Position numbers and translations under genes: made by a program. The notes beneath the pieces were generated by a model, which was not told where the DNA came from, made no database searches, and worked only from the letters and a program-made list of their open reading frames with translations. From positions 13,969 to 77,968 of the forward strand of contig CAZYPV010000004.1 in NCBI GenBank assembly GCA_964649515.1: DNA of 64,000 nt, in the 5' to 3' direction. This document shows positions 50,501 to 58,178 of this stretch, in pieces. This DNA comes from CALKGK01 sp964649515 (GTDB lineage: Bacteria > Bacteroidota > Bacteroidia > Flavobacteriales_D > Sanyastnellaceae). Within the stretch, counting starts at the first letter, position 1. Each line of letters opens with the position of its first letter.

Positions 50501-51028
50501 ATCAGTGCGGCCTTCAGTGTCAACCCCAATTTGGACTGCATTCCGTTTGAAGCCCAACCCGTTGAAATCATTGATCTCAGTCAAAATGCCTTAACCGGCA
50601 TCTGGGACCTGGGAGATTTGGGCATTCTGGAATATGGAAGCAGTAACCCATCTCTGAGTTATGATACCCCCGGTGAGTACCCCATATCTCTTTACGTGGA
50701 AAACGAAGGAGGGTGTCCGGATAGCGCTTCTTTAAGCATCTGTATTGAAGATCCGGCACGTTTGTTTGTACCGGATATTTTTAGTCCGAATGACGACGGA
50801 TTGAACGACATTCTCTTTGTTCGTGCCCAAGGTCTAGCGAGTTTGGACTTCATGATGTATGACGGCTGGGGAAGTTTGGTCTTTAGCAGCACCAATGCCG
50901 ACCATGGCTGGGACGGGAATTTACGCGGTGCGAAAGCTCCTGCTGGTGTTTATGTGTATTATTTGCAAGCGCGACTCAATGACGGCACCTTGATCGAGCA
51001 GCATGGAAACGTAACTCTTGTGCGATGA
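47561..51028 (+). CDS. Giant T9SS type B (CHU_C / gliding-type) surface protein (1155 aa)
   Basis: Signal peptide (to about 20), CUB-like domain (about 35-137; EDGFDFLNVYDGLDETAPLI, MTLVFSSDQSASYCGFAL), an Ig-like stretch, seven repeats of about 72 residues (325-825) each with a GGTWxGxG core and a conserved Cys, a PKD domain (about 985-1063), and the CHU_C gliding-motility C-terminal domain (1067-1155; FVPDIFSPNDDGLNDILFV, HGWDGNLRGAKAPAGVYVYY). CHU_C directs export by the type IX system and pairs with PorP/SprF partners; the next gene encodes one. Likely an adhesin or surface fibre. Confidence 0.9.
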   Translation: MMKRCLHTLFFMVLMIPVSAQLPEYNIDNLLVTDCDGFLYDSGGQDDPYGNNENLTFTISSGAPITASFLEEICIEDGFDFLNVYDGLDETAPLIASITGANYIPGDLIANSGNMTLVFSSDQSASYCGFALLWNTNAIPPVPPNLSLAEAVNCEDGVISVDFSSNIACTWLYPDSVQILGEDDLSVNLLNLNCSNDSTNNVLFNTTPAFDRNCPYVLDLVLGIPDNCDSIWLFHRTLNFEVSDCGINATLILDPEEICAGQCTSITAEVEGCYNYTFDWDAGLPSGPGPHLICPETNTTYSVTITEVETGNAEVFSIDVDVTNAGIQFENQSVCQSLPGFELSASTPGGAWFGNGIQDEDTGFFEPDSAMAGVNTIYYVISESCFDSVLIDIIPIDAGIADAACPGAAPFQLEGTPFGGIWDGPFTNPSGIFDPSTVGSYEVYYTINGCEDTLEVNVEEILGTFDLGEMCQSLFPDTLDFSPLGGTWIGPGFEDDFYGVFAPENVPPGNYDLLYEVNGCDQIFTVEIKEVNTGRRVRTSCPEQDPFIPFPNFTPLGGTWEGTGITDQTAGTFDPGIVPNDFWSELIYYAPNGCTDTIFNYNRQTIIGFDTAYACIDEPAIGLYEDNVGNLPWGGDWTGNGVTNPEDNYYEFTAQLAGVGSHLLTYEVNTCADTARVFVFPTTLQVESYELCSNEAPFLLDPSINPGGTWTGPGVIDAATGMFDPSQAPEGEHYIVWDTPSGCSDSVLVRIETFQQATIEGLNEVYCYQDLLLNINLFPSGGTFSGPTDENNINPANLGAGEHTFAYAYSGDYCMSDTSITVLVHPSIEIFISASDTLICDNSGSSIEVSATGGIPGALFEYTWSDGLLSLSENNVQPEESQYYYIAANDGCSDAALDSIFIAVLPPIQVEVLVNDTLCFGEPSSALAEVQTPGNFSLTWASNSGNTAFVDAGASVELEVIDLDQGCSFDSLVYVPSYSPISAAFSVNPNLDCIPFEAQPVEIIDLSQNALTGIWDLGDLGILEYGSSNPSLSYDTPGEYPISLYVENEGGCPDSASLSICIEDPARLFVPDIFSPNDDGLNDILFVRAQGLASLDFMMYDGWGSLVFSSTNADHGWDGNLRGAKAPAGVYVYYLQARLNDGTLIEQHGNVTLVR
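48533..50035 (+). repeat. Seven tandem coding repeats, about 72 aa each (GGTWxGxG core)
   Basis: Cores begin near residues 349, 419, 485, 556, 634, 707 and 781 of the 1155-aa protein. Each unit has a Cys in a ...xCxxxxP... opening, the GG[TAIDF][WF]xG core, a GxFxP turn and a C-terminal NGC-type strand. The copies are diverged at the DNA level, so the array is old. Confidence 0.85.
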
Positions 51029-52023
51029 AAAAGTGGGGAACAATTCTTCTTTTCGTGTTTGGATGGGTTGCTTTCGCCTTTTCTCAAGACGCTCGTTTTA
51101 GCCAGTTTTCCTTCACTCCTACCCTAATCAATCCTGCTGAATCTGGTGCCATCGACAATGATTTCCGAGGACAAATTCACTACAGGCAACAATGGGCTAT
51201 ACTTGGAGAAGCCTTCAGGAACTACGCTGCTATGGGAGACATGGCCTTCTTCAGGAGCAAAAAAAACAACAACTATGTGGGGAGTGGATTTATCGTCCAA
51301 CGAAGTGAAGCAGGTAAATCATCGTTGAGTGAGTTGCGGGCAGAAGGACAAGCAGCCTATCATCTCAGCGGAAGTAAAAAGAACATTTGGTCTGCAGGAC
51401 TCGCACTAGCATTCATACAGCGCAGCATTTCGTTTGATGGACTGATTTGGGACAGTCAATATAATGGGGTTGGCGTTGACCCTAGCCTCCCAAGTGGTGA
51501 AGCATTCTCCAACGATACGCGGAGTACTTTTGATGCAGGAATGGGCTTTTTATGGAGACATCGAGGAAGACAGAAGTACAACATTGGTTATTCTTGGAGG
51601 CACTTTTTACAAGATCAAGGGTTTTTAGACAATACTAGTTCCCCCCTTTTTCCTACGCAAAGTTTATCGATCAAGTGGATGGAGAAGATAAATTTTGTGG
51701 ATGTGAACTATGATCTTTTGCTCATCCGACAGTCAGGTGCCATGCAAATCTTGGCGGGGGCGCTGTTGAAATACCGATTCGGGATGGACTCCCGCTACAC
51801 CACTTCCAAGACCTCCAGCATGTTATTGATCGGATGTCATTTGCGCTACGGAGACGCTTTGATTCCAAGCGTCGGTTATGAGTTTCAGCGCAGCTTTCAG
51901 TTTTTGGCCAGTTATGACATTAATGTTTCTGGACTCAATGAGGTATCTCAACGTCGTGGAGGCATGGAGATCAGTTTGATCTATCTCGGCAACAAAACCT
52001 CACAACGAAGGAAATTGCGTTAG
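51025..52023 (+). CDS. PorP/SprF family type IX secretion membrane protein (332 aa)
   Basis: Signal peptide (to about residue 20, WVAFAFSQ) then the PorP/SprF pattern: DARFSQFSFTPTLINPAESG, FRGQIHYRQQWAILGEAF, SGSKKNIWSAGLALAFIQRS, DAGMGFLWRH, KYRFGMDSRY, and a terminal GGMEISLIYLG strand. It is an outer-membrane beta-barrel-type partner of CHU_C cargo, in the way SprF serves SprB. Overlaps the cargo stop (ATGA), so the pair is coupled. Confidence 0.93.
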   Translation: MKKWGTILLFVFGWVAFAFSQDARFSQFSFTPTLINPAESGAIDNDFRGQIHYRQQWAILGEAFRNYAAMGDMAFFRSKKNNNYVGSGFIVQRSEAGKSSLSELRAEGQAAYHLSGSKKNIWSAGLALAFIQRSISFDGLIWDSQYNGVGVDPSLPSGEAFSNDTRSTFDAGMGFLWRHRGRQKYNIGYSWRHFLQDQGFLDNTSSPLFPTQSLSIKWMEKINFVDVNYDLLLIRQSGAMQILAGALLKYRFGMDSRYTTSKTSSMLLIGCHLRYGDALIPSVGYEFQRSFQFLASYDINVSGLNEVSQRRGGMEISLIYLGNKTSQRRKLR

Positions 52024-52181
52024 CGCAGGATGACGAACTTGAAAAGCATGTAGATGAGGCACAACAGAAACATGAAGATGGAAATCTTATTGATTCCGTG
52101 CATCATTCGCAGATTGAGGTCTGCTTTCTCCCGCTTGAACAAGTTTTTCGGGTTGAGGTAATAGAGAAGTTTCTCGATCAT
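52020..52181 (-). CDS. Conserved tiny membrane protein, DUF6728-like (53 aa)
   Basis: Minus-strand ORF from ATG 52181 to TAA 52022-52020. Translation: amphipathic N-terminus MIEKLLYYLNPKNLFKREKA, a conserved-looking DLNLRMMHGINKISIFMFLL, one transmembrane helix (FMFLLCLIYMLFKFVIL) and a final Arg. This matches my memory of the short Bacteroidota DUF6728 proteins. Its stop overlaps the PorP/SprF stop from the other strand. Codon usage looks coding (GAGAAACTTCTC...). Function unknown. Confidence 0.7.
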   Translation of the reverse strand: MIEKLLYYLNPKNLFKREKADLNLRMMHGINKISIFMFLLCLIYMLFKFVILR

Positions 52182-52217
52182 AGTAGCAAAACAAATAATG
52201 GGTTTAGATGTTCTCGA

Positions 52218-52595
52218 TCAGATCGCAGCGATGGCTGAAATCTCCACATTCACTCCTTTTGGAAGTCCTTTCACAGCTACCGTCTCACGAGCTGGGAAAT
52301 CCTTTTCAAAATAGCTGCCATAAACTTCATTTACTTCCTGGAACAAGTCCATATTTGAAAGGAAAATAGTGGTTTTGATGATTTTCGACAAATCACTCCC
52401 CGCCGCCTTGAGCACCGCTTCCAAGTTCTTCATCACCAAATGTGCCTCCTCTTGCAAGCTGTCCATTTCTAGGAGACCCGTTTCGGGATTGATGGCAATT
52501 TGTCCACTGGCATACACCATTCCATTAAAAGCAACGGCTTGGTTGTAGGGGCCTATGGGCGCGGGAGCATTATCGGTTCGAATGATCTTTTTCAT
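52218..52595 (-). CDS. ridA: RidA family enamine/imine deaminase (125 aa)
   Basis: Trimeric YjgF/RidA protein: MKKIIRTDNAPAPIGPYNQA, VYASGQIAINPETG, TTIFLSNMDLFQEVNEVYG, and the C-terminal ARETVAVKGLPKGVNVEISA with the catalytic Arg. It hydrolyses reactive 2-aminoacrylate-type enamines. Start ATG 52595. It is divergent from the trpG-like gene, with 31 bases between start codons. Confidence 0.93.
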   Translation of the reverse strand: MKKIIRTDNAPAPIGPYNQAVAFNGMVYASGQIAINPETGLLEMDSLQEEAHLVMKNLEAVLKAAGSDLSKIIKTTIFLSNMDLFQEVNEVYGSYFEKDFPARETVAVKGLPKGVNVEISAIAAI

Positions 52596-52600
52596 TGTCG

Positions 52601-52608
52601 TAAATTTG
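52601..52608 (+). promoter_or_regulatory. Candidate -7 box (TAAATTTG) for the trpG/pabA-like gene
   Basis: Exact TAnnTTTG match in the 31-base gap between ridA and the amidotransferase gene, 18 bases before its TTG start. No good -33 element. Confidence 0.4.
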
Positions 52609-52626
52609 CCAACTAAACTACACATT

Positions 52627-53193
52627 TTGTCCATACTCGTCCTTGATAATTACGACTCCTTCACCTACAACTTGGTGCACTACATAGAGCAATTTTCAGA
52701 GGACCTCCTAGTTCGCAGAAATGATGAAATTGACATCTCCGAAATGGAGAAATTTGATGCCATCGTACTTTCTCCCGGACCAGGGCTCCCAAAAGATGCG
52801 GGCATCATGATGAAAGCGCTTGAAGTGTTCTCCGAAAAGAAACCCATCCTTGGTGTCTGCCTTGGTTTACAAGCCTTGGTTGAACATTATGGAGGAGCAT
52901 TGTACAACCTTCCTTCCGTTAAGCATGGTATTCAAAGCAATTGCACAGCCATGAACAATGCTGTGCTTTTTCAAAACATCGCTTCCCCCTTTCAAATTGG
53001 TCATTACCATTCATGGGTGGCTAAACGTCCCCTTCCGGAAGTCCTTGAAATTACTGCTGAAAATGAAGATGGTTTGATCATGGGCATCAAACACAAGACG
53101 CTTCCCATTGAGGCTGTTCAATTTCACCCAGAATCCGTAATGACTGAACATGGATTGAAGATGATCCAAAATTGGTGCAATAGTTTGACCTAG
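52627..53193 (+). CDS. trpG: Glutamine amidotransferase, TrpG/PabA type (188 aa)
   Basis: Class I amidotransferase supplying ammonia to anthranilate or aminodeoxychorismate synthase. The N-terminus ILVLDNYDSFTYNLVHY is diagnostic, nucleophile Cys78 lies in ILGVCLGLQAL, and His/Glu in VQFHPESVMT. TTG 52627 gives the standard N-terminus; an ATG at 52582 would add 15 residues. No trpE, pabB or other trp gene is nearby, so it may serve both pathways. Its TAG overlaps that of lptD on the other strand. Confidence 0.9.
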   Translation: MSILVLDNYDSFTYNLVHYIEQFSEDLLVRRNDEIDISEMEKFDAIVLSPGPGLPKDAGIMMKALEVFSEKKPILGVCLGLQALVEHYGGALYNLPSVKHGIQSNCTAMNNAVLFQNIASPFQIGHYHSWVAKRPLPEVLEITAENEDGLIMGIKHKTLPIEAVQFHPESVMTEHGLKMIQNWCNSLT

Positions 53194-55787
53194 AACACCA
53201 CCCCATCGGGTCCACCACGGGCTTGAAGCTTGAGATCTTGAAGAAGACTTGACTTGATGTTGAGTTGCAAACTAAAACTCTGACGCTCTCCAAAAGGAAC
53301 CCAATTAAAGGTAAACTCCCAGCAATGGAGGTCCCAATATAAGTTGAGGGTTGTTGTTGTGAATTCCTTTCCTACAAAGTCATAACCACTATTGAAGCCC
53401 AACTTCCAATTCTTGAGCACGGTAAGGTCACCATTGAAACGCACCGACTGTTGAATATCGTTGGTATCGGCCTGAAGTGCTGCATCAAAACGCTTGTTCA
53501 GGTCCATGGTGTAATCCACATTCAAAGACCAAGGGACGTTAAAATCAACAAATTGCCCAGGGTTGTTTTCCACAAATTCGAGCTGTTCTTCCGTAGCGTT
53601 TTCTGTCTTACGTTTTCCTTTTCGCTGTGAGCTTCTGAACGATGTTCCCAAAGAAAGACGGGCGTTGTTCATTCTCAACAAGCGGTTTTGTGAATCGATG
53701 AGATAAGTGTCAATTCGCTGTCCGTTTTCGTTTCGATCATAGGCCGAGTGGCTGCTCGAATAGTTGATATTGATCTTTTGAAAAAGCGTGGTGAATGCCC
53801 GGAAGTTGATATCACTGAGGTTGAGGGAGTCGGCAATCACATTGTAGTTCCCCGAAATGGCGAAATTGTCAATGAGTTTGATCTTTTTGAAGGGATTTTT
53901 TTCGCTCGTTTTGTCCCTCACCTTCATTTCCACGTTATTGGCAATGCTGGCGTTGATGGACCAGCTTTCCCCTGTATTTCCCGGAACAAACCTCCCTGGC
54001 GAGAAAGGATTGTAGCTAGAAAAAGCACCATCATCCCCGAAATAGCCGTAAACATTTCGATCGAAAAACGGAGTGTATCCCATTCCGATGCTTGGCGTAA
54101 TGACATGTCGAATCGCCTTGATGTTTTTTGATCTTCTAAAGTTGAACAAACCGTAAAACCGGGTAGTTGCGGCAACACTGGTACGGTAGTCCCTTGCCGT
54201 TGTAAAAGCTGCTACCGTATCTCTCTGGGCCAAACCGGTATCGGGATCCACATTGACTTCCAAGCGTTTGAAGTTCCAATACTCGTTGTAGGTGAAGTTG
54301 GGCGTGATGGTGACGAACTTGGCCTTGAGTTGTGAGTTGAGGGAAACCGTTTGTCGCACACCGTTCTTCAAGTCGCGAGACAAAGGCTCAATGTTGTCAA
54401 AACGAATGCGGCTCTGGTCGGCTGAAAGAAGGTTGTCGATATTAGCAGAATAAGTCACCGAAACCAATTTATCCAACTTGTCTTTTGTACTTCGTGAAGA
54501 TCCCAATACCCCTAGAGGCAAGAAAGTTCTATTTCGGTTTAAGGTAAGGGACGGTAAAGTGAGATCTACCGTTCCTGTGGCGCTGTTCTGTGAATGACGC
54601 GCACTCAGTGTGAGGTTCCATGGTCGGCCCGGAAAACTCTGATTGTACTGGATGGAAGAATTGAAAGTGTTGGTGAGGAAATCGTCTTGGGAGCTGTTGA
54701 TGTTTCTTCGAAAGTTGTTTCGCGACCCCATGTTGACATTTGCCGAGAAGCGACTATTGGGCCTGGCTTTGGGATCTTGATTGTGAGTCCAACGCACGAA
54801 GAACTCTGTACTTTTTGAAAATGAGGGCAGCTCTTCAAAACCTGATTTGATGACCGTTCGGCTGATGTTAAAATTTCCAGAGTAGCGGTATCGTTTTTTG
54901 TAATTAGTGATGTTCTTCAAACCCCAAGAGCCGCGAGAGTAGATATCGCCCAGAATTCGGGTATCGGCAAAATCTCCAATGGGAAAATAGTAACCACCAT
55001 CTTTCAAGAAAAAGCCCAAATTATTGGCATCACCATAACCTGGGATGATCACGCCATGGCTACTTTTATTCTTGGTAGGAAACCACCCAAAGGGCAAACC
55101 GAGCGGCACGGGCACCTTTCGCACCTTCATGTAAAACGGCCCTGTTACCACCTTATCGTCGGGCACAATAATGGCCTTGCTCAATTCAAAATGAAAGTGG
55201 GGATTATCGGCCGTACATGTGGTGAATTTTCCTTTTCGGATGTGAATCCACTCGTTTTCGTGCCTTTTCGAAACGCCCGCATGAAAAACCGCCTCTCCTT
55301 CTTGGGTCACTGAGTTTCTGCTAAAACCTTGTTTTGTTTTAAAGTTGTAGCACATTTCTTCTTGGGTGAAAGACTGTCCGTTATCGTTCACTTCTGGCTT
55401 ACCTTGCAGTACGTTTAAAGAATCGAGGATTCCATTTGCACAAGCCCGATTGTTTTTGAAATCGTATTGAACATAGGCCGCCTTCACCTCAATGCCCTCG
55501 AACTTCACCACAGCATTTCCATACAAATGCACCACACCGTTGACAATGTCGATGATCATGGAATCTTGTGCATCATAAAATATGGAAGAGTTCACCCCAG
55601 AACCGCTATTCGAATCGAGCAAAATACTATCCACCTCTGTTGAATCGTTCTTCAATTGAAGATCGGGAGACACTTCTGGCAAGGTGCTTGGTATTTCAGG
55701 AATGAGCAGGGTGCTATCTGCGGATTGTGAATGCACGTCCAAGCCCCCGCTTATTAACAGCAAAGCGAGGATAATTTGATGAAACAT
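53190..55787 (-). CDS. lptD: LptD-like outer-membrane LPS assembly protein (865 aa)
   Basis: Large outer-membrane beta-barrel. Signal peptide at MFHQIILALLLISGGLDVHS (start 55787; ATG 55811 is an alternative), an OstA-like N-terminal domain (SMIIDIVNGVVHLYGNAVVK, KAAYVQYDFKNNRACANGI), then the barrel with KVPVPLGLPFGWFPTKNK and HGVIIPGYGD. Matches the Bacteroidota 'putative LPS assembly protein LptD'. It inserts lipopolysaccharide in the outer leaflet. It diverges from the AmiC-like gene; the gap holds a minus-strand -7 box. Confidence 0.88.
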   Translation of the reverse strand: MFHQIILALLLISGGLDVHSQSADSTLLIPEIPSTLPEVSPDLQLKNDSTEVDSILLDSNSGSGVNSSIFYDAQDSMIIDIVNGVVHLYGNAVVKFEGIEVKAAYVQYDFKNNRACANGILDSLNVLQGKPEVNDNGQSFTQEEMCYNFKTKQGFSRNSVTQEGEAVFHAGVSKRHENEWIHIRKGKFTTCTADNPHFHFELSKAIIVPDDKVVTGPFYMKVRKVPVPLGLPFGWFPTKNKSSHGVIIPGYGDANNLGFFLKDGGYYFPIGDFADTRILGDIYSRGSWGLKNITNYKKRYRYSGNFNISRTVIKSGFEELPSFSKSTEFFVRWTHNQDPKARPNSRFSANVNMGSRNNFRRNINSSQDDFLTNTFNSSIQYNQSFPGRPWNLTLSARHSQNSATGTVDLTLPSLTLNRNRTFLPLGVLGSSRSTKDKLDKLVSVTYSANIDNLLSADQSRIRFDNIEPLSRDLKNGVRQTVSLNSQLKAKFVTITPNFTYNEYWNFKRLEVNVDPDTGLAQRDTVAAFTTARDYRTSVAATTRFYGLFNFRRSKNIKAIRHVITPSIGMGYTPFFDRNVYGYFGDDGAFSSYNPFSPGRFVPGNTGESWSINASIANNVEMKVRDKTSEKNPFKKIKLIDNFAISGNYNVIADSLNLSDINFRAFTTLFQKININYSSSHSAYDRNENGQRIDTYLIDSQNRLLRMNNARLSLGTSFRSSQRKGKRKTENATEEQLEFVENNPGQFVDFNVPWSLNVDYTMDLNKRFDAALQADTNDIQQSVRFNGDLTVLKNWKLGFNSGYDFVGKEFTTTTLNLYWDLHCWEFTFNWVPFGERQSFSLQLNIKSSLLQDLKLQARGGPDGVVF

Positions 55788-55844
55788 ACGTGGCCTAGCG
55801 ACCTGGATCATTTTACATTTGTTCGTTACGGACAAGCGGGTCGG

Positions 55845-55852
55845 CAAAGCTA
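55845..55852 (-). promoter_or_regulatory. Candidate -7 box (TAGCTTTG) of lptD
   Basis: Exact TAnnTTTG on the minus strand between the divergent lptD and amidase genes; leader about 30-55 bases depending on the lptD start. Confidence 0.45.
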
Positions 55853-55892
55853 CGGAAATATCACAGCATAGCTTGCTAAAACACAACACCCC

Positions 55893-57101
55893 ATGAAGAC
55901 GATGAATAAACGCTTAGTCATACTTTTTCTTGCCTCTACCCTCGGATTGTTTTGGGCGTTTGCTCCTCAACCCTTGGAAGAAGGTCGCTTGCAACGTGTT
56001 GTCATCGACGCTGGTCACGGAGGGAAAGATCCAGGAAACCTGGGTACAGGTCGATTTAAAACCACCGAAAAAGACATCACACTGGACGTAAGTAAGATGG
56101 TGGGCAAGTACATTTCTGAAGCTCACCCAGAAGTTGAAGTGATTTATACTCGAAGCGATGACAGCTACCCCTCACTCAATGATCGGGTGCAGATAGCGAA
56201 TGAAAGTCAGGCCGACCTCTTCATTTCCATCCATTGTGACGCCTTCACGAAACCCAGTGCAAAGGGCTCCGGCACCTTTGTGATGGGAATGCACAAAAGT
56301 GAAGAATCTTTGCGTGTTGCCATGAAAGAGAACGCGTCCATTTACATGGAAGACGATTACAAAAGTAAATATGCCGGATTTGACCCGAAGGATCCTGACA
56401 CTTATATCGCTTTGACCCTGAGACAAAACATTTATCTCGATCAAAGCTTGAACCTCTCCAAGCGCATTCAAGACCAGTTTCGCGAGCGTGTAGGAAGGGT
56501 AGATCGAGGTGTTCGTCAGGCCGGATATTACGTTATCTGTTTCACTACGATGCCCAGTGTTCTTGTTGAGTTGGGATTCTTAACCAACGCCGAGGAGGAA
56601 GATTTTTTGAACTCTGAAAAAGGCAAAACCTACATGGCCAGCGCTATCTACAGAGCCTTCCGCGATTACAAAAACGAGCTCGAAGGCTTGGAAGACGCCG
56701 TCAATGAAGGCAATCCAATCGAAGTACCGGAAAGCAATACCGTTCAAGAAGAGAAAGTGGAAGAAAGCACTCCGGACGACGAGGGAACAGCAGCTGTTGA
56801 AAATTGGCATGAAAGCATCGTTCGTGAAAAGCTTCGCAAAGGCGTAAAGTTTCAAGTACAAATTTTGACAGCCAGCAGTGCTATGGCAATTACTTCACCT
56901 GAGTTTAATGGACTTAATGAAGTGGATGAGTATATTAGCAACGGACTTTATAAATATGCCGTTGGTGCTACCAGCGATTATAAAAAAGCGCAAGAAATGC
57001 AGAAGACCCTAAGAGCTCATGGCTTTCCGGGAGCATTTGTTATTGCCTTTAAAAACGGAGAACGCGTGGGGCTCAGTGAAGCCTTGAGCAACAATCCATA
57101 A
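55893..57101 (+). CDS. N-acetylmuramoyl-L-alanine amidase, AmiC type (402 aa)
   Basis: Secreted zinc amidase (Amidase_3) that cuts stem peptides from glycan, usually in cell separation. Signal peptide (LVILFLASTLGLFWAFA), His42 in VVIDAGHGGKDPG, Glu59, His114 in LFISIHCDAF and catalytic Glu226 in SVLVELGFLTN. After an acidic linker (about 260-300) a SPOR-like C-terminal domain (KFQVQILTAS...; GATSDYKKAQEMQKTLRAHG) could target it to septal glycan. The ATG at 55902 is an alternative start. Confidence 0.92.
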   Translation: MKTMNKRLVILFLASTLGLFWAFAPQPLEEGRLQRVVIDAGHGGKDPGNLGTGRFKTTEKDITLDVSKMVGKYISEAHPEVEVIYTRSDDSYPSLNDRVQIANESQADLFISIHCDAFTKPSAKGSGTFVMGMHKSEESLRVAMKENASIYMEDDYKSKYAGFDPKDPDTYIALTLRQNIYLDQSLNLSKRIQDQFRERVGRVDRGVRQAGYYVICFTTMPSVLVELGFLTNAEEEDFLNSEKGKTYMASAIYRAFRDYKNELEGLEDAVNEGNPIEVPESNTVQEEKVEESTPDDEGTAAVENWHESIVREKLRKGVKFQVQILTASSAMAITSPEFNGLNEVDEYISNGLYKYAVGATSDYKKAQEMQKTLRAHGFPGAFVIAFKNGERVGLSEALSNNP

Positions 57102-57112
57102 ATGAATTTGAT

Positions 57113-58144
57113 TTGAGCGTAGTTACGAGAGAGTTTAAAATAGGTGTCATTGTAGTGATCAGCATTTTCGTTTTGGTGATGGGGATCAACTATTTGAAGG
57201 GAGTCAATCTCTTCGAAAAATCAACGCCCTACTTTGCCGTATATGAAAACGTAGATGGACTCGCCACAGCGAACCCTGTTATTTACAATGGATTTAAAAT
57301 TGGCCTCGTTAAAAACATCGATTTCATGCCTGATGGAAAAGGCAACTTCATCGTTGAACTCAATATTACCGAAGACCGTTTGATGATCACTTCGGACACT
57401 CGTGCAAAAATCATTTCGTCTGATTTATTCGGGTCGAAAGCCATTCAGTTGGAACTCGGCGACAGCAGCAGTTTTGCAGTACCGGGAGACACACTGCTTA
57501 GCGACATTGAAGTTGGATTGGCAGAAGCCGTTCGTAAAGAGCTCATGCCTTTAAAGAACAAAACCGACCAATTGATCGACGGGGTGGACGACATCCTTGT
57601 CAACCTAAAAGCCGTGTTTGACGATGACGCCACTAAGGGCTTGCCGCAAGCTTTTGAAAGTTTGGAGCGCACCATGGAAAACTTGGAAAAAACCAGCCTT
57701 CGATTGGACAACACCATTGCCGAAAACCAGAGTTCTCTTCGTTCCATCTTCCAGAATGTAGAAAGCATCACCCAAAACTTGGAAAACAACAACGAAGCGC
57801 TCACCAACGTGATGGAGAATTTCAGCACCTTGTCTGACTCACTTGTGAAAATCAACTTCGCTGAAACCATGGGGAAAGCCGATGCTGCTTTGGCTGATTT
57901 TGCTGAGATCACTGAAAAAATCAACAACGGAGAAGGGTCCATCTCACTGCTCTTGAACAACGACTCCTTACACAACTCTTTGGTGGATTCGAACAAAGAA
58001 TTGCAATTTCTGTTGAACGATTTGTACATGAACCCTTGGAGATACGTTCATGTTTCTATCTTTGGGAAGAAACCCAAGGAAAAGTACTCTAAGAAAGAAT
58101 TGGAGCAGCTTCGAGAGCTGATTAACCAAGAAATCAAGGAGTAA
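57113..58144 (+). CDS. MlaD / MCE domain protein (343 aa)
   Basis: Single N-terminal helix (FKIGVIVVISIFVLVMGINYL), an MCE domain (about 38-118; YAVYENVDGLATANPVIYNGF-type stretch, KIISSDLFGSKAIQLELGD), then a long helical tail likely to be coiled coil. MCE proteins form hexameric lipid-transfer tubes between inner and outer membrane. Start is TTG 57113; the ATG at 57102 opens a four-codon frame only. Companion mlaE/mlaF genes are not in the window. Confidence 0.88.
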   Translation: MSVVTREFKIGVIVVISIFVLVMGINYLKGVNLFEKSTPYFAVYENVDGLATANPVIYNGFKIGLVKNIDFMPDGKGNFIVELNITEDRLMITSDTRAKIISSDLFGSKAIQLELGDSSSFAVPGDTLLSDIEVGLAEAVRKELMPLKNKTDQLIDGVDDILVNLKAVFDDDATKGLPQAFESLERTMENLEKTSLRLDNTIAENQSSLRSIFQNVESITQNLENNNEALTNVMENFSTLSDSLVKINFAETMGKADAALADFAEITEKINNGEGSISLLLNNDSLHNSLVDSNKELQFLLNDLYMNPWRYVHVSIFGKKPKEKYSKKELEQLRELINQEIKE

Positions 58145-58178
58145 AATCATTTGGGATTTAGAACCAAACCAAAAAGAC

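Noticed and set aside
40106..52023. Horizontally acquired island
   Set aside because: No integrase, transposase, att-like repeat or tRNA junction is seen, and base composition does not visibly change.
57102..57116. ATG start for the MCE protein or a tiny upstream ORF
   Set aside because: The frame ATG AAT TTG ATT TGA stops after four codons; TTG 57113 gives the proper N-terminus.
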